A model generated the notes under the pieces. That model made no database searches. It was given only the letters and a program-made list of their open reading frames with translations, and was not told the DNA's origin. Made by a program: the position numbers and the translations under genes. Of a stretch of 64,000 nt of DNA, positions 44,648-59,600 are shown piece after piece (within the stretch, counting starts at the first letter, position 1; the number at the start of each line of letters is the position of its first letter). The stretch comes from Acorus gramineus (taxonomy: Eukaryota > Streptophyta > Magnoliopsida > Acorales > Acoraceae), in assembly GCA_030737835.1 (NCBI GenBank), contig CM060847.1, positions 3,314,484 to 3,378,483 of the forward strand. Reading direction: 5' to 3'.

Positions 44648-47600
44648 CTACAATGATGAAAGTGTCCGCGTCAACCAGTCACCCAGTCGCCTGATCTTCA
44701 TTGCATATTCTGCATTTCTTCCAAAGTATGATTCAGCGTTTAAGAGCATCACACGGATGTCATGATCGACAGCATCCAGGGTTCGGTAATAGTTGTTCTC
44801 CAATCTCCTCTTGATCGCTTCAAGCGATAATGGAACGGGAAACCTATGAGAAATTGAACACAAATCAGATTCAAGAAAATACACAGGCTATACTTCAGTA
44901 TTAAAGAATAGATAGGCGCGAAAGTTATATAGCAATTTGAACTAAAAACATCTAATATTGACAGGCATCAAAGTTTGAAGTTTCATGACTATTATTTTGA
45001 TTCACAAATAAAATGTGACAGGTAAATACATCACATTTGACAAAATTCTGGTTCACATTTTCCATCGTCCACCAGATTAATTTTAGTTGCAGAACCTCCA
45101 CAGATGCCACCCATCCTTACGATGGGCGTTAAACTCATCAACCTGTATTCTAGATTCGGGTTATTTTATCCTTTAGGTTTTATGTGTTAATGAAGTTTTT
45201 ATGCAAGTTTATTGTCTAAATTTGAATGATGAAGATGTATTTCTATTTTCCTACTTGTTTGAATGATTTTTCCCTAATATAAATAATGATTAGGATAACT
45301 GAGAAAATCTATACATAATAATCCAAATTGTTAGTTCTTGACATCTCCAATTTTCATTATTTATACATCCCTGACGTCATCATTATTTAACCATGATCTA
45401 ACCTACTCTATTTAACCCTAACCCATACTATGAAATTAATAGATTATCTCTAATATTTCTATCCTTCTAAAAAATGTCATGATAGAAAATGAATAAAATA
45501 TAAGTCTTGTAAAGGAAATTTAATCTTTTGCAAAGACTAATTTGTCTTTATGATTGTTTATAGAGACTGTGACGTCTATATAATTACATGATAATGAAAT
45601 ATTGTGGTAATATTTAGTCATATTTAAATGAAATTTTAATCCAAGGATGATAATTGGGTTTTGATAAGTTTGTAAGGACTTATACGTCTGCCGCAACTTT
45701 ATCAGGGACTTATACAGAATTACCCGTGTTTGTAAGGACATAAATGCCTTTCGCCCTTTCAGAAAAGGAAGAGGATCAAGAATTTCAAAGCAAAAATGAT
45801 TTTGTAAATTCAAGAAACCATTTTAAAAGGCCTTCTTCGATAGAACCACTTTCCAGGACTTGCCACAATTGATATGTTAAACAAGAATTACTATCATTCA
45901 TTGATTTAAAAAAAATACAACCTTTTTTTTTGAGAAGGTAGAAATTGCTACTACAATTTATTAGGTTGCACATCATAGTACAAAGTCTGAATGGGGATGG
46001 GATGAGAGGACATAAATAAATCAGACAAAAAAGGAAGAGGCAATGTCTCCACCCAGCCAAACAGAAGGCCAGGTGGAGAGGAGAAACATGTAGATTTACC
46101 CAAAACTATAGGTCTTTATGTGTTTTCTAAGTCGCAAAACCTCAATACATAAACAACTATTTTCATATGTAAAGATACAGAATACGGTTGTTTTATTTTT
46201 TTAATTTCAAAGAAGGAATAAAAGATGGCTCATAAAGCCAAAACAACTCGATTAACCTAAACTGAGTAAAAAAAAGAAAAGACTAAGAATTGTTTAGCAT
46301 GGATAAAAACTCAATTCGAGGTCCATCTCTCCTTACTGCTCCAAACAGGTTTGCCTAACAGAACGAGAACAACAATGACCAACAAAACCTTCAACTCAAT
46401 GATGAAAAAAAGCTACAAATCCTTACTACCTATTGAGTGGAAAATCTAAAATATGTTCAATAGATGTTCAACCAGAATCTCCGAAAATCTACGTTCCAGA
46501 GACAGACAGACCTATTGACCCTAGATTTCATGAATATACCAATGAACATAAAATAACAATCTGTGTCTTCTCAAGAAACACAGCAAAAATATCACTAGGA
46601 AGTAGGAACTAAATGAATTTAAGCAAGAAAAGAATATTCACAGAACATAAAGGTTGGGCAAAGACATACCTATTAATATAATCAGATTTCTGAGCTACTT
46701 GTTTCAATTTTAAAATCCCATAATAGTCCTGCAATGTTTCAATCAAGAAGAAACTGTTAGAAAACATATAAATAATCATACACACATCTCAATAGATGAG
46801 GGCATGTGGGATTGAGTCCGAGTCTGAGAAATTTTTAAAAAGAAAATATACTATAAATAAGCAAGAGCAATGCATATATAAAGGTTTACATGTTTGCTTG
46901 CGTTCTGCTCAATCTTGGCCAAAGATGAAAGAAGCTTCTGTCTGATTTCATTATCAATATGTGGGTGCTCCCATTGTCCACCTGGGTCACGAAGTTCCCA
47001 AGGACAGTGCGTATGATGCCCAGAGCCATCATTTTTGTACTGGACCACACATCTTAACCAAGGACTATCCGATAATTCGGATGATTTAGGCTTACCTTGA
47101 ACAACCCGACCATCATACCAACTCCCACCATCACCCTCATCATCTCTCCACCAAACCTGGCATTTATCCCTGTGCGTCCAATTTCTCTCCAGGGCAACAT
47201 CATATCGTGTCCTTTCAACAAGGAAATCCGAAAAATCTCGCAACTCAGGCAGGGTCATTTTAAAGATTTTCCCAAAAACCCTGGAAGAAGGGTCTGTGAA
47301 CTCAAGAGTGAGTTTACAACAGCTTTCCCCAGATCCTGGGACCTGAGAGTAATCAAGACCTTTAACTCTGCAAAACTCCACAGTTCTCAAACTTCCATTG
47401 AACATCCTCCAAGGCCCGACTTCTTGGGAACGACAATGTTCAAGATACTCTTGATGGCCCTGAAAAATAATGTAATAATCATAATTTATATGAATGATAA
47501 GTTTACAAAAAAAAAAATTAAATAACATGTCGATACAATGCTGTAAAATAAAAATGATAAATTATAAAAGATTACTACCTGTTTTAAGTATGCAACTTCA

Positions 47601-50600
47601 TCGCCTAGCTGGGGAATATATCGATACCACTCCTCATGCTCCAACAACATTAACCATGACAATTTCTTAGCTGAGGGTTTTATTCTTCTTCTATTTCCAC
47701 AATCTGAGTCACTCAAATCATAATTTCCTCTCCTGTTTCTGCTGGACCTTAAACCAACAACCATTTTACAAGATGATTTCAACTCCTCTCCTCGGACTCT
47801 TGATGTCCCTGCAGAACCATGATCTTCCTTCAATCTAATATCACTAACCGCAGGTTTCCACTGAGATGAGGCCATCCTAGTGTTCATGGATCTTGTTCTG
47901 CGAACATCAAAATCTGCTTCAGCAAAGTCCAAGTTTGGTCTTTCATTTTGACTATTGGAATTTGAGGTACTTTCTTCCATTGCATGAATGTCATTTCCAA
48001 AACAATTTCGATCCCTATATGATTTTGATCTTCTATAAACAGCATTATACATTTTATTATTTGTGGAATTTGGATGTACAATTTTCAAATCTTCAGTTTG
48101 GACGACCACCATTTTTCCCTTGCTATCATCATGCTCTGGACTCTGTTGTTCGTTTGTACCCTCACCTTCGTCCACGTTTCGTCTAATTTGCATTGAACTA
48201 TCGGACAGTAGATCACAGAAAGAGCTTCTCGGATCATCAGTTGCACCAACAGATTTTAACTTTTCAGATGGACTTCTAGGTGCAAACCCTCTTGACTTGA
48301 TTCTTAGCCTTCTGTAGATAGGAGGCTGAGCATTTTTTCCAATCCCTTGATGCTTCTCAGGAGTGATTTTATTATTAACCAGCATCTCATCCCTTTCACA
48401 AAAATCATTATGACGCATGGATTCATTTATCCCTTTGTGACCTCTGTATTCATCATTCATACACAAGCTTTCTGCATTTATGATACCATTACATGGAACT
48501 GAGGATGCGACTCCTTGTTGACAATCATCTGGTAAAGCTTTAACATTTGTTGAAGGCTGGCGCACATACTCAACATTAAGATCTTTGTTTCTTCCACCAT
48601 CATGACATTTCTCAGCAGCATCCACAAATTGATTCTCATTCTTATGTGCATCATGGTCTGGATTATACTCTTGAGCTCGACTTCCACATTCAAATGATGT
48701 CCTCTCATATTCATCTTCCAATTTAAAATGCCCATTTATTTTATCTTCCAAATCATTATGGCCATCTGGATTCACATGACCATCCATTATTGATGAATCT
48801 TCCAATCGAAAACGTTTTGATGAACGGGCCTTCACTTCTCCCCACTTAATCCTCCTATCCTTGAACCCTGCAGACAAATCCGGACGCTCCACATATTTTT
48901 CATCTTGTCCTCCTACTCTGCTTCTAGTTTCACCACCATTCTCAGCTACAGATGCAACAGCCATATCAACAGAACACGTAGCAGACTCTGGAGGCTTCAA
49001 ACCGGTTGCATTCAGGTCAACTTTTTCTGGAATTGTTGACACACCCATCGTATCATCCTGCTCATGAGATCCAGATTCCAGTTTCTCAGGAGGGATAGCC
49101 TTCTTTGAAGCACGAGCCGGCAACTTCAAGACCAATCTCCTAATTCCAGGATTGAGCCGAGGTTCATTGATCTGAGAAGGTCCAGCAACACTGTCACATT
49201 CATCCAAAGATAGTTCTTCCTCCCTCTTATATTTTTGTTGAGTATCCTGAATTGATCTGTCTGATTCATTACTCTGATTTAATTCTGGTGGCAGAGAGTC
49301 ATTCTCTGATGAATCAGTCTCCGACTCATCCTCTTCTTCTACATCTGTTGAAGCTCCATTGATTTGAGAAAAATAGGTAAGAGCATTGCGTGCAGCTCGT
49401 CTCTGAGGTCGCAATGATGCTGACTTAGAAGATTTCCTCCTAAAACCAAACCGACCTTTCCTTCTCTTTTTTCTGACTTTCATAGACAAAGTTCCATCAC
49501 GCTCATCCAAGTTCCTCCTTTTAACCCGCCTTCCAGAAGATGTTGTGAACTCAACCTGCCAGAGAATAAAAATAATCAGCAATCAATGGAAAAAAAGGTC
49601 CAGCAAAATGTTGGATGACCAAGTGAAAAATATCATTTACCTCTGACTTGCGTTTCTTCCTTTTAGATCGGCGAAGACCTTCCTTATTATCATGGTCAAA
49701 CTCACTATCTTCAGCACTACACTCTGGATCTCCAGAAGAACTGAAACATAGGCTCTCACGTTCGCCCTCACTAGAACATTCGTCAGTAACATTGTACTCT
49801 GAATCAGTATCATCGCTTTGTATTTCATTTTCAGGTTCCCAGTCAATGGCATCTAGGAATTCTGGCAGTGGCTCAACCACTCTGTCCAAGTCTATAAATG
49901 GTAGTAGTTGGACATCATGGCCATCATGATTAATATTATGGGCTGGGCCAACAGCAAAATTCAATGAAGGAGGGCGCCATTCGATCCCAAGCGCACCCAA
50001 TCTCCTCTGCTGATACATACTTTGATAAGGTTCCGGATAAGGAATCATGCCTATCAATCACAGTTATCCAAAAAAATATTACTAAGAGTGTAACAGAGAT
50101 ACAAAAAGTCAAAAACATTAAAATTATATTTCGTTCCATCCAATAGTGTCATCTATATAATGTAAACAAGGATAGAAAAAATGCCTACCTTTTTTTTATA
50201 TATTAAAAAAAAAAACAAGGATAGAAAAGATATAAGATCACAATTGTAAAAACAGAACATACTTGAATCACAAAGAAAATCTTGCATATTCCTCCTGTAT
50301 GGAGCAAGCTGGGTCTCCTGCACATTAGATTCAATATATAACATCAGTTGTTATGATTCTCCAATTGAAGTCATCTTGAATAGGTATTTAAGTCATGACG
50401 ATGCATTATTATAGAACGGTACCCAAAGAAACAATTGGATAGTTCAATAAGACATTTGAGTGAGAAAATGTGCAAGATAATAGCCCAAACCTGATCCAGA
50501 ACATTTCCTTGAGTATCATGGATAAGAGGACGGTAATCCCCGAGGAAGAACTGATGGAGTAATGTATACACACACATATATTTGAAAAAAAGATATTAAG

Positions 50601-53600
50601 TTAGAATTATCAAAATTTAGAACATAAAGTTTTGTACATAAAAAATAAATATTACCTGGTCATACTGGGCATCCTTCTGAGATTCTCCTTGACCTGTGGT
50701 AATTATAAATACTTGGCCAACTTCATCGGAGAGCACAATTGATGTCCCATCCCTACATTAAAAATTAGACAAAGATCATATGGTAACCAAATTGGAAAGA
50801 AAGAACTATCATTCATATATGAATTCACACATGCTTCAAGCCTCAAGCTAATTTTATTCATACATGCTTCAAGCCTCAACCTAGTTTATCATATATCCAA
50901 GACACTGAATAAACTTCAAAAACAGATATCTTAATGAAGGGAAAAAAACCAGAAAATAAATAGTGATAGTGAATGTATATATAAAAAAGGTTCGCACACT
51001 ATTTTCATATAACCAACACTGAACATGAATGAACCCAAGAGGCATCATCATCGAAGCTAAGGCACACAATCAAATCTAAAATTCAAATCATGAAATTCTC
51101 ATAAACCACATGAAAAAAGACTATATGAACAATCATGTAAACGTTGTGCAACTTACTAGAGTAGGAAAACCTGCAATTAAAAATCCAAACTCTAACCAAC
51201 CAATTTCACAGCAGAAACTACACCCAATTTGAAAAGAAAAACGTCGCTTTGTTCGTTTACAGAGGGAGAGTCACTTTTTACACCTCTGCCATATAAAGCA
51301 CGCCCTTCACTCATTCATTCCTCCCACTTAACAAAATTTCTTTGAACTACACGATGCTAAAGGAGAATCCGGATATTGTAGGGTATCACAGTTCACAATA
51401 AGGATATTTTTCATCCACATTAAAGAAGAATAAATCCAATTATAGGTGAAAAACCAGTGGCCAATTGACTTATAATGAATAATCATATGCATGCTTGCTT
51501 GGTCAATGGTATATGATACCACAGTGTAATAAAAAAATAGTTGTAATTAGTACAAGTTTATAAATTCAAATATTTCTGTTATCTATATAAAAAAATCACA
51601 TGGACCAGATTTTAGATTTCACGATTTCACAATTTACCATTTTATCCATCGCTTCAAACCCTCCCATGAAAACAACTCTTCAATTTCATTTAGCAAAACC
51701 ATATGTGAATGATATAACCTAACCAAGACAACGTATAAAAATTAGCTTAATCATTTTATGGACACTCCCTATATGAGGTGCTCAAATCGTCAATGAAAAT
51801 GTTATACAGTGAATTATTCTGGAATCCACTATGAATTTTGAAACGATGTAAAATAGTGCTCTTGTAATATCAGGTTGATTTGGAGTTCCTAAGACATTTG
51901 GTCATTCTTCAGAGTAAACATTCAATGCATCATGAGTCAATTCACATATCTGGAGTATTCATAATATAAGCCACTGTTCTAGTCATGTTCTGAATTAGTT
52001 TGACCCATGAAAAATATCTAATGGTTCATAAAGCAGGCTATAGTGACAAACCCGTCACAAGTATGGCCATTGAACCATCAAATGCCATTCACATATTGAC
52101 AAATATAAAACAAAGAAGGATGAAATTGGTCTAGGATAATTTACTTACGGCGAGAACTTCCCATCAACCAATCTGAAGTGCCCAGTTTCATATATACGGA
52201 CAGGTATGCCCTCCCATATCTAGAAAAACCAAAATATAGTTAAGTATAGGTGTACTGCTATGTATATCTAAAATCATCTTTAGAAGACAACAACTCACAT
52301 CCCAAATGATGGTTTTCCCATCATACCCGGCACTCATGGCTATCCGTGGATTGAAAGGATGCACATCCAAAACAAATGTCTATGAGAAACACAAAAGAAA
52401 AAGAAAAGGTCAGCATAGATGACATTCCATGAAAAGTAAACTAAAAGGAAGAAGTATCACAAAATAGATAAAAAGATAGCAGTGTTGAATGTCAGGTATA
52501 ACCATTTCAATAGATATTTCTCACAACATACTAGCAGTATTGCAATTTAAGTCCATGTGGAATTGAAATCAGAACTTGAACTAATAAAAAATTAGTTCAA
52601 GGTAATGTTCAGTCCAAATTTTTAAAAAGGGACAACATGTTACATTTTAGGAGAGGAAGACGAGGTCACTCCAAATGAAACCTTGAAATTCTATAATCAT
52701 GGATATCAACCCTCAAATATCATACAACTTTACCTCCCTTCTAAGATGCTGTGTTTTATATAAAGAGAATCATGTTCTAATTCTAAGTGAATTGGGTTCA
52801 TTAAGAAAAACAATCACTAGGTAAAGTGGAAGGCATTTCAAAAGTCAGATATTGTAAAAGCTAAAATATGTCCTCATGTGGGAGAAAAGGAATTAAAACC
52901 ACATTAAAATTTCATTTGACAGAACATGACCACATCATGTAGAGGTACAAGTCCTTCCAAAATTTTAGTTTCTAAATTTTTTGCTGAACAGTCATCTAAT
53001 TATTTTTTTTTTATCTTTGTTTATCAGACAATCCAAAGGCAGTAGCTTGAGCAATGTTATTTGGAAGAAGAAAAAAATTGCATGTAAAAATCAGCTCAAT
53101 CTTACTGTGCTGTTGTTGTTAATGTTAATGATGATGTTGTTCTTGTTTTGGACAATTAATTCGAATAAAACTATTGATCAGTAGGATGTACGTTAAATAA
53201 ATAGGAGGTTGATTGCATGTGAAGGTTCACTTTTTAATCAAAATATTATGCAAACAAATACAGAATTCCATTAAAAAGCGAGGAACAAGTCTACAAACAA
53301 GATTCACTTGATAGCAAAATTAACTAGCTAGAACAATAAACAACGTGATCTAAATGAAGCACGTGTAAAACTGACAAAAGCTATTATCTTCTGCAAATGT
53401 ACAATTCTGATGTCATATCTATTGTATATCTATGCACCATCTTATCTGAAATGTGCCAGATCAATATACACTATAGGAAAGATCGAGATCAAGAAACAAT
53501 AGTAGATGACTTACATATAGACTATGACCAATCAAAGAATGGACAAGGCTACCATCAGCAGCATTCCAAACACATATCCTGTGATCTTCACACATGCCAA

Positions 53601-56600
53601 AGGGTAAAATAAAATTCAGTTAATGCACGCAACTGAATAATATTTCAGCAACCAAAATTTCAAAAAAACAATCAAATAGGAGAATTAAGTTTGATGATCG
53701 CATAGCAATTAAAGTATCATGAAAAATGTTAAACAATCAGAAAAAGTCCAGCTTAAGTACACAAAGCAACCACAACACATTTTCGGTATGAAACAGTACA
53801 ATAACAGAGTAAATGCTACTGTCAAAGAACAGGAACCAGATGTTAATTATGTAGGTGATCGTTACTGGACAATATCTTAAAAACAAGTTAGGACACAATT
53901 TCACTATCTAGCAAGAAAATAGAACCAAAATTAATGTTCATTAAAAAAATCAGAACCCTTGTGGAGAATCACACATATCTACTCTACATTTTAAGCTTCA
54001 TACAGAGAATCACACTTATTGGAGGTGCTACCCATATATCCAAACATAAAATCCCTGTTTGGTTCCTGAATAGGATAAAAACCAAATAAGGAATAATTAT
54101 TTGGTTGAGATAAATATAAGATAGTTGTTCAGAACTTTATTCGGTTATAAAAAATTTATCCTAACTAGGGTAATTGGGTTTGAAGGATAAAAATTAGGAT
54201 AAGCCTATCCTAGAGAGAACCTAGGATCCATATCCCAAGGATATCTTGGGTTTGATGGTATCAAGGAAAAGCCTTATCCTACTTATTTTTTATAATCAAA
54301 TGAGATAAGTTATGAATTTATTCCAATTCCTAATCCTATTCTAGTATATGCTCAAGCCAAATGGGGGCATAAGAAATGGAAACCACAAAAACGCTTATCA
54401 ACAAAAATTAGATACAGTTGTTCTCTACACTCAATTGGTAGAAATCTCATTTACACTTGATGTTCTCTGGCCCAGTTCCTTTGTTTTGTATTCAGCTTTT
54501 TCAGCTTGTACGGTTTTGAGCTTTCCCTAGTTTGAATAAACTTTCAAGTGAATGCCTACCATTTCATAAATAAAAAAAATAGATACAGGTTCAATAGATC
54601 TTTTATGAAATCATCTGAATAAAAATAAATGTAAGCTATATAAAAAATAATAAGGATGGGGTTTTCATTGATTGTTTCAAACAAGAAAACCATGAACGAA
54701 ATCCCGTAATGAAGAAATACCAAGAAAATCCTTGGTGATGACTGATTTCCAAATGGAAAAAAAGAAAAACCCCATAACGAAGAGCCTAACCAAGGCAAAA
54801 GGAAGCGCCTTGCAAACTCAATTCACACCCCCGTCCCCCCCAACCAAAAAAAAAAAATCAGCGCAACCCCCACCCCCTATCCAAAAAAAAATGAAGGTTG
54901 TCCAATTCCCAAGAGTGAACAAAATGCCATCCAAGTGTTCTCCCAATATGCTGTCCTCTTGAAGATCCGCACATTTCACAATAGTCATATGCCCCAAAAA
55001 AACACAAAAGTGATGAACACTAGGAATCTCACATGATTGCTGCCATCTCTCCCCCCCCCCCCACACACACACACACACACCTTCCTTCTCCCTTGAACCA
55101 CTTCCACATTCGAGACACGTCTTGAAAATTGCATTGACGTCCACATATCACATCTTGAAATTAAATTTAAACCTCACATGTTTCTAATGCAAACATGCTT
55201 CATCGCTTGGATCCATGCTACATTCAAATAGCTAAACAGCAGCTAGCTACATATCATCATCTCTTTAAATCACTACCACATTTGAGATACATCTTGAAAA
55301 TTGCATCAACGTCCAAGTAACATACTTCAAAAATAAATATAAACCTTAAGATGGCTCTAATGCAAAATAATTCACAATCACGTGGCCATGATTTTTTTAA
55401 GAAGAAGAAGAAGATTTTGGCACTATCTTATTAGAGAAAAATACCCCGAACAATGGAGATGGGGGATCTCAGTGCAAGAAAATCAAAATGGAAGAAAAGA
55501 AAATACAAGGGAACGGAAAAAAGAGCTCCGTGGAATAGAAACCCCCACTGCCCTCAAAGCGTCACCTCCCAAAACAAAGATTGCCATAATAGTAGACAAG
55601 AAGTATCCATTCCCGATACTCAATCTCTTAGGATCAAGGATAAGAATGATCCAAATACAAAAACATGCCATCCTGTGGAACAAGCCATTTGCTTTTAGCA
55701 AGGTTCTTTCGGAAACATTCCGTTCTAGCTCATTAAAGGAACAACGGGAACCCAGAGGCAAGAGCCATGCCCACCTTTTCCCATATCTTCACACTAAATT
55801 CACGCCTGAAGAAGAGATGGTTCTTAGTTTCCTCTTCCAACCCACAAAGCGCGCATGCACCACATGGATCCATGTTAAATTCAAATAGCTAAACTGTTCA
55901 GCTAGCCTAACTTAGAGAGAGTGATATTTTTCTGTTTAGCAACGATTGAATTAGTAAGAGCCGGTTCTACTGTAAAATGAAACAGGACTCAACAAAAAAC
56001 ACTCCATTATCTAAGTACACAAACGGAACAAACTTCTTTTGCACTTATCTATACATCAACCAGCTGATCTTTATACATACAACTATTTCTGTGAGCCGAA
56101 AACCATTAAATGAAGAAAACAATTATCTGTAACTAACATTGTGAAAATAGCTAGATTCACATTGTTTATTAAGTTCAAATAGCTAAACTGCAGCTAGCCT
56201 AACTTGGAACAAGAATGATAGTTTTCTGTTAAACAACGATTAAGTTCAAAAGAGTCTATTCTAGTATAAAATGAAATGGCACTTGACAAAAAAATTCTTC
56301 ATTATCTAAATAATACAAAATGGCACTCAACAAAAGAATGGGTCATCCCATTTTCATCCCCCCCCCCCTCCCCTATTTATTTCTTCTCTCCTCTTCTCCC
56401 TTCTAATGTAAGGAGATCCCTCGTCTCCTTCTATCCCGGCCCCGGGAATTCTTTTTAATCTCCTATCTCTCCTTCCCCCCCCCCCCCCAAAAAAAAAAAA
56501 GTGGAACAAATTTCTTTTGCACTTCATATACATCAACCAGCTGATCTTTATACATACAACTATGTATCTGAGAAGAAAACCATTAAATGAATAAAAGCAA

Positions 56601-59600
56601 TTATCTGTAACTAACATTGTAAAAACATACAAAAATCAGGAATTTAATGATTTAATTAACCAACAAATGTTTAGCACCAACAGAAAGAAACCCCAACAAG
56701 TATCAAAATAGTTTGTTTAATAGCAAATCACAGAATCCAATAATTCTCAGAGTGTTCATGATGACATGGAAATAATATTATGGCTTGAAAATCGGCACAT
56801 ACATGTCCAAAAATTCCTGTTGATACATTGTACAGTAAAAAAATGAAGGAATTTGAATTCCTTATCCAATCATTCAGGAATACTTGTAAGTGAAATTTGA
56901 ACTTTATTATTAGTGATAGGAAGAATTTTACTACGGATATTTGAGATTTGAGAACATTATGAAACATCATATTCACTTACCCATGATAGCAGCAAGCACA
57001 AAGCGATTGTCCAAGCTCCAAACTATCATGTTAACACCTCGAGGGGTTGGCTGATATCTCTGCCGTGGACCTCCACGAGGTGGCTGAGGTGGCATTGGAG
57101 GTGGTGGAACTTTGAGATGATACGCTCGCGTCCAGCGTCCAACTTTACCCTGAGAAAACCAATTATTAAAAATTAAAAAATACTATGCATCAAAAGTGCA
57201 ACTACAGTGCAGAGTCAAGCAATACAGGCCCTAATCCTTTTTCACTTTTTTTTTAACAATCCTGAAAGAAATTTAGAGCCTGGTGACATAATCTCAAGGC
57301 ACAAAAAAAATTTAAAACTCAATCAATTACATAGATGGGAATAGAGAACTCGAAACCTAATCAACTCAATTGGCAAAAAAGCTACCTTGGAACACTTCAG
57401 AGGCCTGTTAACTTGTAATCTTCCCAAAACAATCTTTGTATTGCATGAGAAGCAGAATAAAAAAAAAAGCAACACAGAAAAGGTTGTAAATCTCCATTCT
57501 AATTTGGAAATATATATTGAACAACCTCGGTGCAGTAAGGAATGTGCTATAATGTTGCTTGTATGTGGGAATCACTGAAGATCCACTCTACAGTTTGGAG
57601 AAGAAACTTAATGGAGGTGGAGAACAAGCTACGTCTATCTGGTTTCAGACAGAAGAATCTTCAATGACAACCCTACGCAATTGGCTCAAGAGGGAAAAAA
57701 AAACTCCGGAGCCTGAGAACATTTGGTCTTCTAAAGTGATAGATGAGAAACTGTAATTATCACTTCTGTGTGCCTTTTTCTTTGTTGCTTTTTTCTTGGC
57801 AGAAGACAAGGTAGATCACCCATTTGTGTGGGCCTTACAGAAAGGGTTTATTGATAACTCCCCACTACCTCAACCCCATGGTAGAAGTTTTTGTATTGTA
57901 CTATTGTATATTTAGAGGTATGGTGCCCGCAGGAGGAGAACTCCCAACTTTTCCCTAAATTAAAAGAGGGATGCTTATAAATGGAACTTAAAAATCATCA
58001 CATGTAATATTGAAGAACCACTCATAGTACATTCCAGAATTACTCACATGAGATCTACGCGATCTTGGAATCCAAATAATTGCACTGCCATCACGAGAAC
58101 AGGTAACTATGTTGTCATGAGAGAACCTAGAAAAATAAAAAAATAGAAAAATACAGGTTCGTCAAAAGATGGTGTATTTAGATATGGTGTATTTAGAAAT
58201 GCAGTCTTGAAATGTTTCAAGTTGAAAAAAATATGAGAAATTAGCAAAAAAAAAAATGACACTGTAAATCATGAATTTTAAACTTTGGAAAATCTTTGAT
58301 GAACTGGAAAACAATATGAGAAAAACGAACCATGAATTTTTAAATTTTGGAATGTTATCCTCCTTTAAACCATCCGCTGGAGAAGATCTAGATGCTACAG
58401 CACAACCACTGCATCAAGAAGATATGATGTTCAGCCTCTGCAACCAAACCTAATTACCGTTCAGAAAAATCTAAAATAACCAACCTAAACTGTACATAGT
58501 TAACATCATTTTCGTGGCCAGACAACAGATCCATTTCATGATATGGCTGCTCAGATTCCTCTGCATTACTTTTACAAGCATTCCACACCTGTGAATATTT
58601 AAATTCTGTCAAATATGTCCACATGTCCTTATTTTCATATACTTATTTTGCAGCAGAGAATATTAATAGGAGATTGAAATCATGTACCCTTGCAAAAGTG
58701 TCCGAGCTTCCAGTAACAAAAACAGTTCCACTAGCATTGTAGGCGCAACATAAAATTTGATGAACCACTGGACCAACATTTTTTGAGGGATCGTTGCCTT
58801 TTCCTGTAAACATTGTCATAATTCATGATTTAAATTCTGAACTGCTACCACCAAGTGATCAATAAATTGTTACAGTCAAGTAAAAACTAACCAGGTACTA
58901 CATCTGGAGGTTTTGGAATATAGATCCGTGGGGGAGATTGGGAATACCTAGCATCCCAGATGCGACATGTTCCATCATCCGATGACCTAGGAAGTCACCA
59001 AATAGCATAGATTAAATGATGACATACACAGGAACAAGTACACAGCTATTGATATTATAGATACTGCAACAATGACCTTTGGTAACCAAAGCACAGGGCA
59101 CACCATCAAAACTAAACAATAAATGACCAGATTGCAATATATATGATCAAAGCTACAAAAAAAAACAGCATACAATACTACAGTATGCTTTTTTGGACAA
59201 AAGGTGGAAGCACATATCTGTCAAGGTTAGGCAATGAGATACCCCAGAGCACATTTGTCAATGTTCGGGTAAAAATTAGTTAAACTCAGATGTTAAGCGT
59301 GCCTAAGAACCTCTAGAATGAATAGGCGAGCACTAGGCACAAATTCAGTTGGAGAATATTTTTGACAATTCCTAGGCATTTGCTTGATTATATACTTGTT
59401 TTTTGGAGTCTTGTGGTGGGGATTGTGGATTTGGATGTTAATGGATAATTCATTTTCTTTTATTTTGATGGTACATGGATGTTTCATTTTGCTTGATTGT
59501 CGATTTATTTTGTTTCACAATCGATCTTACAATGGATGTGTTAGCAGGCAAAATTAGAATTTTATTAGCATAGCATGTGAAAGGTGATTGAGAGCATCAT

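Larger units (their letters stand above)
53586..56980 (-). other. Large BRWD intron built of tandem duplications and transposon insertions
   Basis: The largest intron of the gene (3.4 kb). It contains a MITE-like element, two LINE pieces, poly-C and poly-A tracts (54830-54890, 55050-55080 with a CA run, 56360-56370, 56477-56500) and at least two families of tandem duplication, listed separately. No exon was recognised in it. Confidence 0.7.

Noticed and set aside
47097..47525. Plus-strand open frame of 142 codons opposite the BRWD gene
   Set aside because: Antisense shadow of the conserved cryptoTudor-region exon.
57559..57756. Short open frame in a BRWD intron
   Set aside because: No family resemblance, no support from neighbours, and in an intron on the opposite strand.
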